Positions 1 to 12,630 of a stretch of 64,000 bases of DNA are shown here, in pieces (the first letter of the stretch is position 1; every line of letters starts with the position of its first letter). Made by a program: the position numbers and the translations under genes. The notes beneath the pieces are model-generated. The model saw nothing but the letters and a program-made list of their open reading frames with translations. It ran no database searches and was not told where the DNA came from. This DNA comes from Panax quinquefolius (Eukaryota; Streptophyta; Magnoliopsida; Apiales; Araliaceae): assembly GCA_020205615.1 (NCBI GenBank), contig JAINUW010000512.1:806001-870000 (forward strand), written 5' to 3'.

Positions 1-1600
1 CATAGGCAGCATGAAAAAGTAGAATTTATCTGCGTCTATGTTTAGTCAACTGGTTATAAGTGTCTTTTTCGTGCATTAGTACCAAACTAGAAGGCATCAT
101 CAATTATACGGAGAAGTTGATGCCTGCATCGATAAAAGATAGTACTAGTAGTAATACATACGGACAGCTCTAATTCGAATTCACTGTCAAAACAAGCACC
201 ACATATATTTTACTACATGCATTGACATTTGGCACATCTTTCATGAGTTACTTGTGGTGATATATTGGTTTCAACCTGTTCTGTCCTGTCCTGTCCTGAT
301 AAAATTAATGGGACATATATTTTTAGATTTGGATATTGGGCACACCTAGACCTAGGAGAGCAGAGTAGACTAGTAGGGCTTATAACTCTATATATACTCA
401 AAGGCAGTCTACTTGATCAATTATTAATGTCAAAGGGAGGGAGGGAGCAAGGGTGTGATCACTAGTCAAATTAATCCCCTAACACCCACCACCAAGTGGT
501 AGTGTCTCCTTTAATAATCACCAAAAAGGAAACAAACCCAAGACACCCCCACCACCTCACATACATAGGTCATAGGTCATAGTTGAGGGTCATCCTCACC
601 ACCTCCTTAACGGACCAAATAAAACATCCTTCCTTCATTGGCCTTTTCACCGCCCATACTATTAATAATGAGTCGAGTCGAGTCCAGTCCAGTCCAGTTC
701 AGTCCTTGCTTGCGCTCGCCACACGTGACAGAGCAACGGTCGGGTTCAGGTGAGATCCTAAGTGACCGTTAGAGCATTAATCTAGCTCATCATAGTGGGA
801 AGGAAGGAAGTCAGTCAGTCGTCCCATCTATTTTCTCCTGAAATGAAATGTTTGTTTTTATTAATTATGTGTATGTGTTGTATTCAAGAGGCCGATGGGA
901 AATCAGAATTCACCATATATAGTAGATAGATGATGATGAATGTGTTGGTCCAAGACTCAACCCCTACAATTAAAAATTAAAATGAACTAGTATAAAACTT
1001 CACTCAGTTCACCTCCTTGTTTTGGTCTTTCAAAGGCTGAATGAATGGCTCGGCTCGGCTACAAGGTTTAGTTGTCAGCTTTCCAGATTCCAGTCCTATC
1101 TCAGGATACCAAATCTTCCATCCAAAGACATATACTCTCTTTAACTCTTTTCCAAATTCCAAGGAAAATAAAACATCCCTTTCTTTCCCTTATTATTATT
1201 ATTATTTAGTACTAGTACTATTTTAGAGAGAGAGAGAGAGAGCTAACTAGCTAGCTAGCTCTCAGGGTGAGTCGAGTCTACATTAGCTTCTCAAAAGAAT
1301 AGACAATTTTTCCCTAAATAAAAAATATATATACATACTAAAAATATGTATGTTATTCAGAATCACGAGATTTCCCTACCCAGGGCCAGCAGTACACCTG
1401 AGAGAAAGAGAAAGAGAAAGAGAAAGAGAAAGAGCAACCAGCCAACCACCTATCCTTCCTCCCAAACAAACACCGTCCAAAATTAACACAAATTCGCATT
1501 TAACTGCATTCGACCGTCGGTGTCGCCTCGCTTCTCTACCGACTGCCGGAAGTTAGGAAATTGTCCCACACCACCAGCCTACCACTACCATGGCTTGCTG

Positions 1601-1632
<32 letters not shown>

Positions 1633-2756
1633 AGTAGTGTGAGTGTAGACTTTTCTTTTGATTCCCGTGCCGTCCGTCCCAACAATGTCTTTTTCTTCAA
1701 CAAAGAATCAAGCACACGTGCACTAATGAAATGGAAACCTGTGCCAGTTCACCCTAACAAAACTTAAAACCCAACAAATCACAAATTATAGAACTAACAT
1801 GTAAAATTTTCTTCTATTCAAATTTGGCTCGTTTTATTATACTCGAGTTCAGTTTAACTCGTCTTGTTTTTAATCCAACTACTCACAAGGATTTAAAACA
1901 TACACGAATTAAAATTAAATTATTTATGTTATAATAATGTATATAAAATTAATTCAGTTAAGCAGGTGAAATAATTAAACTTTGAACACTTCGAATAAAA
2001 TATCTAGCCTTGCAAAAATAATTAATGAGATGATATTATCACTCTTAAAACAATTAATGAACTATTTTTAATTCTAAAAATATGTGAAAATTTTAATTGT
2101 TAAATAATATATATTAAATAAATCGAGTACACTTAATAGTGTATACGAGTAATGATTAACAAACTTGTATATAGTATGTATTAATAAAGTAATGAAAATT
2201 CGATATTCTAAATGAACGAACAGACTCATATTCGACTCGTATAAGTATTAGATTATCAAAATTGATTTGAATTCCACTTGTTTAAGTATCGAATTCGAGT
2301 CTCAAGTCAATCCCGAATTGAGTTTCAAACAACTCAGGTTCATTTTTAGCCTAACTAATGAGTTGTTAACACACAAAAAACTCAAAATTTTAAATAAATA
2401 TAAACAATTATTATATAGTTAGTAGTGTAAACGAATCGAACTAAATCGAATCGAGAGTTAATTGAATTCGACTTGAAAAGTTAAATTCATACTCAAATTT
2501 GTATTTAAAATTTGAGTCTCATTCACATTTAACTTTACTTAAATTTTGTTCATATTTTTTTTTCAACTATTTGTTATACTTAGATTTGAATCATATTATT
2601 CTAACAAATTTAAATCTCGTTCACATTTTTTATTTTTCAAATCAAACTCGAATTAAACTCGAATAGTTTGATTCGATTTACAACCTTAAATATAGTATCT
2701 CTAATGTGTTTTTTTTCAACATTTTTGGTTTTTTTTTCAATAATTCTAATTTTTTT
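1..2756. other. Gene-free left flank
   Basis: I find no credible coding region here; the open frames are short and run through simple repeats. Visible structure: a short CTGTC-type direct repeat near 280-298, a GAGTC/CAGTC run near 672-705, a G-box-like CACGTG near 722, an (AG)n tract at 1225-1242, a GAGAAA repeat at 1401-1434 and an ACTGCCT repeat near 1603-1632. From about 1800 the sequence becomes very AT-rich with many CTCGA/GAATTCGA motifs, which looks like an old decayed transposon. Part of it (2571-2655) recurs inverted at 12390-12475. Confidence 0.5.
2571..2655 (+). repeat. Dispersed repeat, copy 1
   Basis: About 85 bp matching, as reverse complement, the stretch near 12390-12475. 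Shared landmarks in order are a CAACTATTT/CGAACTATTT motif, CTTAGATTTGAAT, a TATTATT-AACAAAT block and CTCGTTCA followed by a T-rich run. The surrounding CTCGAATT-rich DNA looks like the same element but is too decayed for me to place its ends. The family is unknown. Confidence 0.5.
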
Positions 2757-2856
2757 TAATGGAAAATTGGCAACAGCAAACCCGAGGCTTCGTAAATCTA
2801 AAAATTTTAAGAAATATAATCTCCGGTTTCCGATAAACTAAAAAAAGCGTGCCACT

Positions 2857-4056
2857 TTACGATGGCTTCGACACTTCTTCTGCCAGTTTGCCGATTCTCT
2901 CCGCGTGCTCCGGAGAAAGCTTCTTAGCCGGTTTTTTATCCTTCTCCGGTCGAAAATCAAAACCAAATGCGTCTGATACCTCCTCGGAGCTCCACCCGGC
3001 TTTCTGGAGTGAATCCGAATACCGATCCGCTTTCAAAAGCAAAGCATCCAATACGGCTTGATTATCCAAACACACCAGCTCTCCTTCGAGGAAGCCTGAT
3101 GCCGACACATGTACGATCTCATCAACGTCTGACTTGGCCCACCCGCCTTCTCTCAAGACCGATCCGACCTGTTCAATATACTGTGTCACCCATTTTGGTA
3201 TTCCTGACCTGGGCATGTCAAAATACCGGTCCGACGATGAAAGGGAAGAAGAGGACGAGTTAGAGTTCCTTCGGCGTCGATCCAAGGCGGCGTCGCTCCA
3301 GAACTCAACCCATCTCGGCGTCCGTGCTCCGGTAATTACATCTAAACTTCTTCGTGAGAAATTCGACGAGGAGCCTGCTGATTTCTCACTGACTGAGCGT
3401 TGTTTGGAGAGAGAAAGTTGGTCCGAGCTTTGAAACAAGGAGGATTCTCGATCAAAGAAGTCGGATAAATCAAATCCGCAACAGAAGATCCGATTCTCGT
3501 CCACAAAGAATATTGGGTTACCGGCTAAACAAGGATTACAAGGAATGTAGCAACGATTGAAAATAGGTATCAAAAGTGGAGCTTTTTTTAGAGCATTCCT
3601 TGCAATTTTTAGGGCCTTTTCCGGCTCAGAAGGTCTGGGACCCCATGACTTGGACCACAGAGCGTTACGGGCTATGTGAAAAGATATGGCAGCGATGGGT
3701 AGGTCGAAGGAGGCTCGCAGATGAAGCCGAGCGGAACCGGCTGAGCGCCAGTCTGGGAAGCCGGGACCGACTGGTAAACCGGCGGAAAGGATTGCTTTGA
3801 GGTCTGGAGGGAAAGAGAACCCGAACTCTGCTTCCGCTCTGGCGAATTCTGCTTCGGATAAACCGGTTTGCACTTGGGTGCCGGAGTTTTTGAGGTGGTT
3901 GATAACTTTGTCGGCAAGGGTAGTGAAAGATACGAGGCTGTTTCGTGCGGGTTGCGGCGTTGAGGGTGCTGAGGCGGCGGCTCGGGCAGACAGACGTCGG
4001 AGTCCGGCTAGGTGGGCCGGGTTAAGACTGGCCATCCTACGGTCCACGTCAACCAT
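2857..4056 (-). CDS. SUKH (SMI1/KNR4-like) domain protein, 399 aa
   Basis: Single uninterrupted frame read from 4056 down to a stop at 2857. Residues about 65-100 have the SUKH opening pattern: [20 protein letters not shown], then a leucine-rich turn ending PGFPDWR. Residues about 125-145 contain [11 protein letters not shown], and about 158-200 contain [12 protein letters not shown], a GNPIFFV strand and [10 protein letters not shown], the usual order in this family. Residues 1-50 are Ala/Ser/Pro-rich. A Ser-rich linker near 255-275 leads to a predicted helical C-terminal half (about 280-399) of unknown function. I see no signal peptide or membrane segment, so it is probably cytosolic or nuclear. 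SUKH proteins are known as a yeast cell-wall/signalling regulator (Smi1/Knr4) and as bacterial immunity proteins; the plant role is not inferable here. I chose the first ATG; Met8 is an alternative. Base composition is clearly more GC-rich than the flanks, as for a real gene. Confidence 0.85.
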   Translation of the reverse strand: MVDVDRRMASLNPAHLAGLRRLSARAAASAPSTPQPARNSLVSFTTLADKVINHLKNSGTQVQTGLSEAEFARAEAEFGFSFPPDLKAILSAGLPVGPGFPDWRSAGSARLHLRASFDLPIAAISFHIARNALWSKSWGPRPSEPEKALKIARNALKKAPLLIPIFNRCYIPCNPCLAGNPIFFVDENRIFCCGFDLSDFFDRESSLFQSSDQLSLSKQRSVSEKSAGSSSNFSRRSLDVITGARTPRWVEFWSDAALDRRRRNSNSSSSSLSSSDRYFDMPRSGIPKWVTQYIEQVGSVLREGGWAKSDVDEIVHVSASGFLEGELVCLDNQAVLDALLLKADRYSDSLQKAGWSSEEVSDAFGFDFRPEKDKKPAKKLSPEHAERIGKLAEEVSKPS

Positions 4057-4140
4057 TGTTGTAAAAGGTAGTAAAGATTGTAATTGTGGAGATATTAGCC
4101 GGAGAAAAATGGTGTTCGACTGTTATGTCTTCTTTTTTTC

Positions 4141-4166
4141 TTTATATATAGAGATATAATATATTA
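4141..4166 (-). promoter_or_regulatory. Possible TATA region of the SUKH-domain gene
   Basis: A TATATATA/TATAAT-rich stretch lies 85-110 bp upstream of the start codon on the minus strand, a plausible TATA-box distance with a short 5' leader. Because the flanking DNA is AT-rich in general, this is only positional support. Confidence 0.35.
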
Positions 4167-6240
4167 CTTGGACAGAGAGAGAAAACGGGAGGAATGGAGT
4201 GAGCAAACTAAAGCTAAAATATGGAGGATTTCGGTAGTAAAGAAAACTGGACTACTTATAGCTGGTGGTGGACTCCTGGGATCAACTGTAAGATTTTGAT
4301 AGTGATAGTTCATTTCTTTTGTGAATTTTTTTTAGGAAATTCATATTTCCAAAATAGAATTTAATAAGGGCGAGATCTTGTAAAATATAATTAAAAAAAA
4401 TATGAAAAATAATAATTTTTATTTGTTATTTGTACATTCTAAAAAATATTTAATTATTTAAAATTTCTATTATTATCCCTAAACATTGATACAAATTTAT
4501 TCATTTCCCAATATTTTTACTTATTTGATAAAGTAATTTTTTTTATCTTATCTCTCTTATGTTTTCTATAGAATTTATAAGAATATTAGTGATATTTAAT
4601 ATCCAATTTAATCAATTAAGTAAAATATTAATTATGTTTTTTTAATATATGTATCCAGTACTAAAAGTCATTTAAAAATGATGAGAGAGAGATAGAGAGA
4701 GAGGGAGTATTTGTTACAAACTCAAATTCGCTTTTTAACTTAGTAATCAATAAATGTGTTGTTCTGCATTTTATTTGTACTTGTAATTCTTTATTAAGAA
4801 AGAAAAATTTTATATGTTCCAAAATATGATTATTGATTTTTTTTTTTGAAATCTGACGTTTTCAAATTCAATACAAGTATGAAGTTCATAAATTTAGTCA
4901 ATAAAATGATAAATATCGTGAAATATCTAAAACTTATTATTTATTTTATAATTAAGATTAGATTTTTCATAATTTTAATGAATCATTTTAGTTTTGAGTT
5001 TGAATATTAATCAAATTGAATTTCAAAAGTATAAAATGATCTATTAATTTGCAACGCGTGAAGATATGATTATTTAGAATTTCATTTTTAAATTAAAGCA
5101 AAACTTTATGTTTATTGTTTTAAAACTGATAAAACTTTTTTTTTTTTTGTCTCTATTGATGTCTAAAAATCAAAATAAATGCTTATTATGAAAGAGATTT
5201 AGTACAAATAATAATTTATTCTTAGCTAGGTCTATAGAATAATAGATAACGATAAAGATAGTAGAATAAATATTTGTATAATCAAATTGTATACTGAATA
5301 GTAGCAACTAGAAACTTGAATAGTGTTGTACTATCATTTAACTAACGTATCTTCAATTAAAATCCATATAATTAATATATTAAAAAAACAAAGATAATTT
5401 ATGATATTTTTAATTAATTTATATAGATTTTATTCTGATAATTGTAAAGGCATCAAACCAAAACAAACAAAGATGGGTTCAAATGAGTTGGGCGATGATA
5501 ATGTCCATGGATGGTACGATGGTATCATAGTATTAGGAGCCGTCAATCATGATTCTACAATTTAGGCTTCAAATATTATTAGAAAATTTTGATGAGCTCA
5601 AAATGAAATTAGAAATGATTGCGTTGCGTCGACTGGATTATGGTAAGCAGCTAATGGAAAGGTGGCATTAGCGTGACAATATTGTAGTAACATAAGTCGA
5701 TCCGTTTAAGGTGTATCAAAACAAAACTGGCAGACAATCTTATACAACAACTTTATTAGGCTAAACAAATTAAGAGGGAGAACTGTCCAAATCTCTAATT
5801 TTAAAAATAATTAGAGATAAACGTGTCTTTTATTTTTAAAGGGAGGAAACAGTAATAAACATGTAAAAGATGAGCAGATAAAGAATAACGAGAAACTCTT
5901 TTTACTGGTGGTGGTCCAAATAAGCAGTAAAACTCTTTTCTTTTTCTTTCAACACAAGTATCTTTCTGGCTATTCAATGAGCCTCACATGCCACTGGGGT
6001 GTATAACTTCACCTGAAGAAGAATATAATTTCATTTGAAACTAATTAACACTGTCAATTAAAAATATACTGTACTAATTAGCTAGCTAGTTCTTAACTTT
6101 GATCACGCAACTTTTAGGCCTTAATTAAACTAGTTAAGGTAGTGAAAACTCGACAATCCATACTGTGTAATTAATCAACATTTTTATGTACTAGTGTATT
6201 AATTAATACTACTAATATACTACTACTCTTTCTGTCCCAT

Positions 6241-6272
<32 letters not shown>

Positions 6273-6812
6273 AAAGAAGCAAGTATTTTTTTTTAATTTA
6301 TAATGCTAGTAATTAAATTAAATAGGAGGTTTGGTAATGAATCGAAGATTGGTAAATTGACTCTGATCAAAAGGCTAGGCCCTAGTAGCAGCATGCATGT
6401 GGTGATGTTGCCTTGAAGTTGGTTTTAGAGGGAGCAACAAAGTTATAATCATTTGGTCCGAAAGTCAACGATTTTGATTGTTTTACCACCAATATTGCTT
6501 TGCTTTGCTTTGCGTAAATTTTTACCAACTCACAATTCTGCCATATTAGTAGGAGTATATTTTTGTCGTGAATTGCAAACCAGACCAATTTAATAAGTAC
6601 TAGAATGCAATTGCTGCAGCATATGCTTTTGTACCTATAAGCTGCATCAAGTCTTGGTCTTCATCTCAGAGAGACAGAGAGAGAGAGAGAGATTAAAATA
6701 CGTACGTTGGACTTTTAGGTTTGTATGGGCCACATGTGAAACAAACGCCAATTTTCTATATCTTACAACAGATTTAATATCACACAGATCTAGAGATTAA
6801 CCGTCCTTATGC
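4167..6812. other. AT-rich intergenic DNA
   Basis: No gene recognised. The stretch is AT-rich with frequent A/T homopolymers, a GA-rich run near 4684-4706 and a (TA)n microsatellite at 6240-6267. A second GA tract lies near 6668-6692. No transposon ends could be placed. Confidence 0.5.
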
Positions 6813-6856
6813 GGGGACCGGTTTTGCGGGATCGCTCAATTTTTTTCTTTCAAATA

Positions 6857-7108
6857 CTCCCTCCGTCTCACCATAAAAATTCAGGTAGATTTTTTACGTA
6901 TATTAAGAAGAGGAATAAAATGATAAAATTGTTCATAATAATGTTATTAAATATGGAGAGAAAATTAGAATAAGAAAAGTATGAGATATTTAATGTTATT
7001 TTATAATAAAAAAAAATATGTAAAAATTTGGTTATTAAAGGAAAGTGGATATTTAATATGACTACCCAAATAAGTAATAAAGGACTTTTATCGCAGAGAC
7101 GGAGGGAG
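6857..7108. mobile_element. Stowaway-type MITE 1
   Basis: Starts CTCCCTCCGTCTCACC and ends with the complementary GAGACGGAGGGAG, flanked by TA on both sides (6855-6856 and 7109-7110), as expected for Tc1/mariner-type MITEs. Length 252 bp, non-coding. Its interior (for example the GGTTATTAAAGGAAAGTGG motif) reappears reverse-complemented in the copy at 20908-21165. Confidence 0.85.
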
Positions 7109-7117
7109 TAATATATA

Positions 7118-7372
7118 CTCCTCATACTCTCCAAATTAATCTTCGATTTTGACTTTTTAAAGTCAAATTGACCATTTTAAAACTAATTTTTACTATTTTG
7201 CTAAAATATAGGTGAAGAGATTATAACCAAAAGAAAGTATATACAATTTATTACTAATTCTAATTTTTATAATTTTAGAAATATATTTATATATGCTTAA
7301 TTATTAATTCTAAAAATAGTTAATTTGACTTAAAAAAGTCAAAACTGAGCAGTTAATTTCGGACGGAGGGAG
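7118..7372. mobile_element. Stowaway-like MITE 2
   Basis: The right end is a good Stowaway terminus (GGACGGAGGGAG followed by TA); the left end is decayed (CTCCTCATACTCTCC preceded by TA). The inner parts of the two ends still pair: AAATTAAT...TTTTGACTT on the left, AAGTCAAAA...TTAATTTC on the right. Length 255 bp. It is separated from MITE 1 by about 9 bp. Confidence 0.7.
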
Positions 7373-7532
7373 TAATATTTATTCGAATAATTTTTTTTTA
7401 CACAACTCTGTTTTTTAACTGTATTCAAATGACACATAAATCATATAAAAATTCTAATTCTAATAAATATTATAAATTATTTAAGTCAAAAAAATATAAT
7501 TGACCGGTCCCCCTAGACTTTTCAGAGACTAA

Positions 7533-7851
7533 GGGGGTGTTTGATAAAAACTGAATAAATCTGAATGAGCTGAATCTGAATTTGAATGAAAAAAGCTGTT
7601 TGATAATTGACATGTCTGAAACATCTGGATGACTAAACTTTATTATTTTACCCCTCTAAAAAAATTCAAAATTATTGTAAAATTATTTAATATTACTTAA
7701 TATAATAGTTAATATTTTTTTAATTTTTTTTACTTCATTCAGCTGCTTATTCAGCTCAAAAAATTTAACTTAGCTATTCAGACTAAAACAAACATACTTA
7801 ACCGATTAAATCATTTAAATTCAACTTCATTTAGTTCTAAACAAACACCCC
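7533..7851. mobile_element. MITE with GGGGTGTTTG termini
   Basis: Left end GGGGGTGTTTGATAAAAACT and right end CAAACACCCC form a terminal inverted repeat; the next about 40 bases also pair loosely (CTGAAT-rich left, ATTCAAC-rich right). TAA flanks the left end and follows the right end after one extra base, which fits a PIF/Harbinger (Tourist-like) duplication, but hAT-like MITEs share such termini. No coding capacity. Confidence 0.6.
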
Positions 7852-9151
7852 GTAAATGTGTGCTTGAAGGACTTTAAACATATACGAGCATATGAATAGG
7901 GCATGGTTAAAGTAAATTAAGTCGTATAGAGCAGGAGAAAGTTATATTTGTACGGTGGGAAAAGTCAACAATAATGGTTGCCATATTTGAAACCAAAGGA
8001 ACAGGTCTTTAAATTATTGGAGGCCAGGATTAGTTATCAATAATTCAAACTCAGTAACTAGGTAAGTGACAATTGAGGAGATCGAGAGGAGAGAGATGCA
8101 TGTGACATGGGATTTTCGTTTCTTATTTGTTTATAAACATTTTATTTTTAAACACAATTTAATTATTTAACTCAAAAATATTACATTTGGAGTTCAAACA
8201 CAACGTACTCTTTAAAAATAGTGCAGTGCAATACATTTGAACATCCAAACATACTAAACACTTACTACCGCTGCAGATGTTACATATCCTAAGTGCATTT
8301 GTAGAGTACTAATCGCACTTAATTAAGAATCTCGATTGTTTCACAAACAAACCTACCACACTAAAAATGGTGTGATTCACTTGAAACACTATATAAGCCA
8401 AATTAACATTGAAGTGAGGAGATCTAGCTAGCTGGAGAGACCGGAGTGCATGGACCAAACAGCATGCATTAATACTACGTACTAGGCCATGCATGAAATG
8501 GCTGTTCAAATAAAGTACGTCACCAAATACCAATTGGGGGCAAAGGTATAAGGTACTAAATGATTGTCCATAGACATAGAGACGTAGTAGGCAAGGTGGG
8601 AAGGGACAACCAAATACTTACTCTTAGTGTAGTACGTAGCTCCTATATAATGAAAACTTATTTAGTGGGCAACATTGCTCCCTTGTCTTTCCCAATTTTA
8701 CATCCATAAATGTTTCATGCTCCCCTAAACTCCGATTACTCAATTTATTTGCCATCAACCATGCATATATATCCAGTGTCGCCACGAATGCACGGCTTCC
8801 CTAATTACTCGTATGATATTATGTATATATGTTTCAGTAATCAAACTGATGGAACGTACGTACGTACATGACATGAACACTTTGTGATTGATTCATGTGT
8901 AGAATTAATTAAGACGTGGATTTTCTTCCATATATGTATAAATATATAAAAAACCCTAAAACTAGCTTATGTACGGTTTCACTTCAGAATTAACTTGATT
9001 AAAACCCTTAATTTGATGAAAGTAAAATCATGAAAAGGAAAATCTTTAATAGTTAGCATACCATTAGTACTTTTACATGAAGATATATATACAAGTAAAA
9101 TGATTACTAGTTGTAACCATATATATTACACAACAAGGTGAAGAAAAATTA

Positions 9152-9200
<49 letters not shown>

Positions 9201-9378
9201 GATCAAGAAGATTTCTCTTAAATAACATTCTTCTTTAAATAACACTCCTTTATTAAAACTACGTCGTTTTGTATCCATTTAAACATTCTGCATTATAACT
9301 AATTAACTTCCGTTTATATCCCCTAATATTATATAGACGCATATGCAACTTATTAGCATGCAGTGACATCATCATGAC

Positions 9379-9402
9379 GTGTGTGTGTGTGTGTGTGAGA
9401 GA

Positions 9403-9455
<53 letters not shown>
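9379..9455. repeat. (GT)n(GA)n compound microsatellite
   Basis: About nine GT units run directly into about 28 GA units with a single TGA-type interruption. Open frames crossing it consist of Thr/His and Ser/Leu runs and are not genes. Confidence 0.95.
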
Positions 9456-9458
<3 letters not shown>

Positions 9459-12200
9459 GAATTAACTTGTATAGAAGAGACTAGTGGTACTACTATGACT
9501 ATGGTGCAGCAATTAACAAATGTAAGACTTGTAATATACAAAGAGGATCGGAATTTATTTATGAAGGGTGATTGTAATTTGGATAAATATTGGTGGGAAT
9601 TGAAGGCATGCTTACAAAGAATAAAATCATATTGTAGGGCAGGTAGACCCGGCCCACACTTATTGCCACCTTAATTTTAATACATGACTTTGTGCACTAA
9701 AAATTGAATATTTTAAATTAAATTAGCTAAGAGAAGAGAGGCAGAGAGATTCACGTACCTCCGTCCCATGTGCTCTTCTTATAATTTAAAATTTGGAAAG
9801 ATCGATACAGGCTACGTTATAGGAATGAATAATGGGCGTTAAATTAAAAGCCTAAACCAGGTGGTTAGCTTTAGCTTAATGGATTAAGATGCCGAGCCGT
9901 GCCGTCTACATTAATATATGGCCGGCCTTCCAAAAGTATTTAATAAAAGGGTGTTTAGATTGTACTACGTACGTACATTGATTGTGAAGCAAGCTTTGAG
10001 GTTTGGGAATATGAAAATTGAGGGAGTGGGTAGCTAAGCTACCACACTTTTGGTGGAACCCTCCTCCTATCGGCTATCTCCTCCCCATACGGCTCGGGCT
10101 CACTACTATATAAGCAAGCAAGCGTCAATGTCTTTCAGCAAATCATGTCCGCATTAGATTAAAGTTAGCATTATGTTGAAATGTCGTGAGCAACTTGACA
10201 TGACACCCAAAAGAAAAAGACGAGAGCCTAGCTAGCTACTAGCTACTAGCTACTACTTAGATATATATTCTGTTTTCGTGGGGTTTAATCATTACCCATC
10301 TTTAATTCGAGCTTACCAATTGTATTTTTATTTTCATATAGTATAAAGTTGTTCCAACTTTTTTTGAGAGATAGTCTAGAACATTTCTAGCTTATCCTAA
10401 AAATGCAAAGTCACCTTGTATATTTGAATTGATAACTAGAATAGATAGATAGATTATTTGTTGCAAACCAAAAAAGTGCATATAAATCAACACCTTTGGA
10501 TTTCTCTTTTCCAAATTAACCATCAAAGCAAATTAGAGATCATTACACCTTAAATTAATTAATTAATTAAAGGTAAGATTAAATTAATATATAAACTAAT
10601 TAATTAAAACAACTCCCAACCCTCGTGTGCATGGTGGTTGAACTTTAAACTGGATCCATTAGTTTTGTAGACAGGCACAGGCATAGGCAGCTAAAAAGTA
10701 AAAAGTTTAAATAGAATGGAAGAAATTAAAGACAAAGTGTGAATGGAAGGTTAAAGGTATCTCTCAATTTGGAAATGGATGGATGTGTGCGTGTGAGTAC
10801 TGGAAGTGGAATAAAGCAAAGTTTTGGATGCAAGTTTTGTTTTGCTTTTCACGAAGAAATCAATAATTCCCGTGTGGTGCACGGGTCACATATACAATAG
10901 ATGCAATCATGCAAAGCTAATTAAAGGCCTAGAAATTAAAAGGAAGGTGATCAATATTAATTGATATATCAACTTGTATTTCATTACTCTTTTTTCTCAC
11001 TTTTCCCGGCGCTTACATAATTTCTTTTGCATGTGAGATATTTTATAGTATTTTTCAAAATATAAAAAAAATAATTTTATTTCGAAATAAGTTTGGAAAG
11101 TATAAATGTAAAACTGATCAGAGTCACATTTTTTACAAGGATAAGTTATTTTAATAAATTCATCTTAATTATATTTTGAAACTGAAACTGAAGGAGCTAG
11201 TAATTTGTCATCATGATTGAGGAGGAGAGAGCTGATATTAGCAAGAGTGAAATGAGAATGGATCAGCATGTCCTTCTCCACTTTTGAAATGAATAGATTG
11301 AATATGCCCGTGCCTTTAGGTAACTAAAGAATTAGGCCTTTACTTCATAAAAGTTTGTGCAGAAATCAAGTTAAGCTATTAGTATGGATGCTTCCTATCG
11401 ATATTTTGCATCTTTTTGCTTTGATATATACTACTTCTTTCGGGAACTTTAGCTATTCTACTCTTTTATCATCATCATTATCATTATATATTGTATACAG
11501 TAAACTGTTGGAAAGAGGACGATGGATAAATTAAAGTGCATTTGCACTATCACTTTCATATAAATAAAGACACTGTGTTGTAGGGAAGATTTGGCCTTAA
11601 GACTTTGCACACTAGATATTGATGCCACATTAAGTAACTAATAATATTTTTAAATTGGCATTTTCATGTACAAAGCCCCCGTTGATGGAACTTGCTTATT
11701 TACGATTATGGTAGGTGTTCACGCGTCCAATTATCAACAACCAACAACGCATCAAATTCTGCACAGAAATAAAGTCACACGTAAAAACTTGACGACCTGG
11801 ACTTCCGGTAGATAGCTCCGGTATGTAATTAAGTATAGGCTGAAAATATGTTAACAATGAAAACTTATAGCTTTAGTGCTCAATAGAACTTTACCTGTAA
11901 ATAATAATATAACCTTGTATTTATGGTAATCACACATCACATGAGTCGTCTCAAAATTAGAATAGAACTCCTTAACATGATAGTTACCATACTAGGATGA
12001 AAGTCAATCTTCTCAAAGATGAAAAATCGAATTATATCCTAACTATTCCTATTAAAATAAGAAATAAAATAGAATTAGAACTTAGATTTCTTAATATCTA
12101 CAACTTCCAATCAAAATATACTCCTACATGGAGATTGAAAACCCTCCACGTGATCGGGCCCCTTCGAATCGACCGTACCAAAAACTCAGGCCCTCACATT

Positions 12201-12264
12201 GCCCCACCCCACCCCACCCCACGCTACCCCACCCCACCCCACCCCACCCCACCCCACCCCACCC
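12201..12264. repeat. CCCCA pentanucleotide microsatellite
   Basis: Roughly a dozen CCCCA units with one CGCTA interruption, followed by a short CA run. It produces Pro/His-rich and Gly/Trp-rich spurious frames on both strands. Confidence 0.95.
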
Positions 12265-12389
12265 ACACACACACTTTCTTCTTATAACAAACATATATTT
12301 AACAAGAAAGTACAAAAGACACCTTTAATTTAGATACAGATACCAAAGGTGACACCAAAGTTCGTAAACGAACTAAACAATTATGACTC

Positions 12390-12475
12390 GATTCGAAAAA
12401 ATATGAACGAGACTCGGATTTGTTAATAATATAATTCAAATCTAAGCATTAAAAATAGTTCGAAAAATATGAGTA
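12390..12475 (-). repeat. Dispersed repeat, copy 2 (inverted)
   Basis: Reverse-complement match to 2571-2655, sharing the ATTCAAATCTAAG core and the GAACGAGA motif. The flanks on both sides (to about 12600) are also CTCGAATT-rich. No ends or coding capacity are visible. It lies immediately left of retrotransposon A. Confidence 0.5.
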
Positions 12476-12625
12476 GAATATGAGCAAGGTTATACTCTAC
12501 TCGTTTAACATTCAAACTACTCGAATTCTCGATTGTGATTCGATACATACTCGATTGATACATATTAGATTAGATACTCGATACATTTTCTTATAATATA
12601 TATAAAATTAAATCAAATTAGGATA

Positions 12626-12630
12626 ATTAA
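12626..12630. repeat. Target site duplication, element A, left
   Basis: ATTAA directly abuts the first TGTGAGACC of the left LTR and is repeated exactly at 20786-20790 after the right LTR. A 5-bp duplication is standard for Ty3/gypsy integrases. Confidence 0.85.

Larger units (their letters stand above)
6813..7512. mobile_element. Palindromic MITE split by two Stowaway insertions
   Basis: Terminal motif GGGGACCGGT at 6813 is mirrored by ACCGGTCCCC at 7502-7511, each followed inwards by an A/T-run-rich arm. The right arm (about 7390-7500, with ACACAACTCTGTTTTTTAAC and AAATCAT) is homologous to the right arm of the element at 21338-21613. Two Stowaway elements occupy its middle (6857-7108 and 7118-7372), so only about 180 bp is original. 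No clear target duplication. Superfamily unassigned; the long imperfect inverted arms suggest a foldback-type MITE. Confidence 0.5.
7852..12389. other. Intergenic DNA with microsatellites
   Basis: No convincing gene. Simple repeats: (AT)n at 9155-9197, (GT)n followed by (GA)n at 9379-9455, TAATTAAT near 10555-10570, and a CCCCA tract at 12201-12264. Stretches near 8380-8520 (ACTATATAAG) and 10040-10200 (GC-richer, with TATATAAGCAAGCAAGCG) look like unique promoter-type DNA, but no adjacent frame or hairpin of a known plant microRNA could be recognised. Confidence 0.45.

Noticed and set aside
6614..6660. Possible microRNA precursor (GCTGCAGCATATGC...GCTGCATCAAGTC resembles miR172-star)
   Set aside because: The match is partial and no complementary arm forming a hairpin could be found nearby.
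12124..12328. Pro/His-rich and Gly/Trp-rich small proteins
   Set aside because: Produced by the CCCCA microsatellite; no start context or conserved flank.
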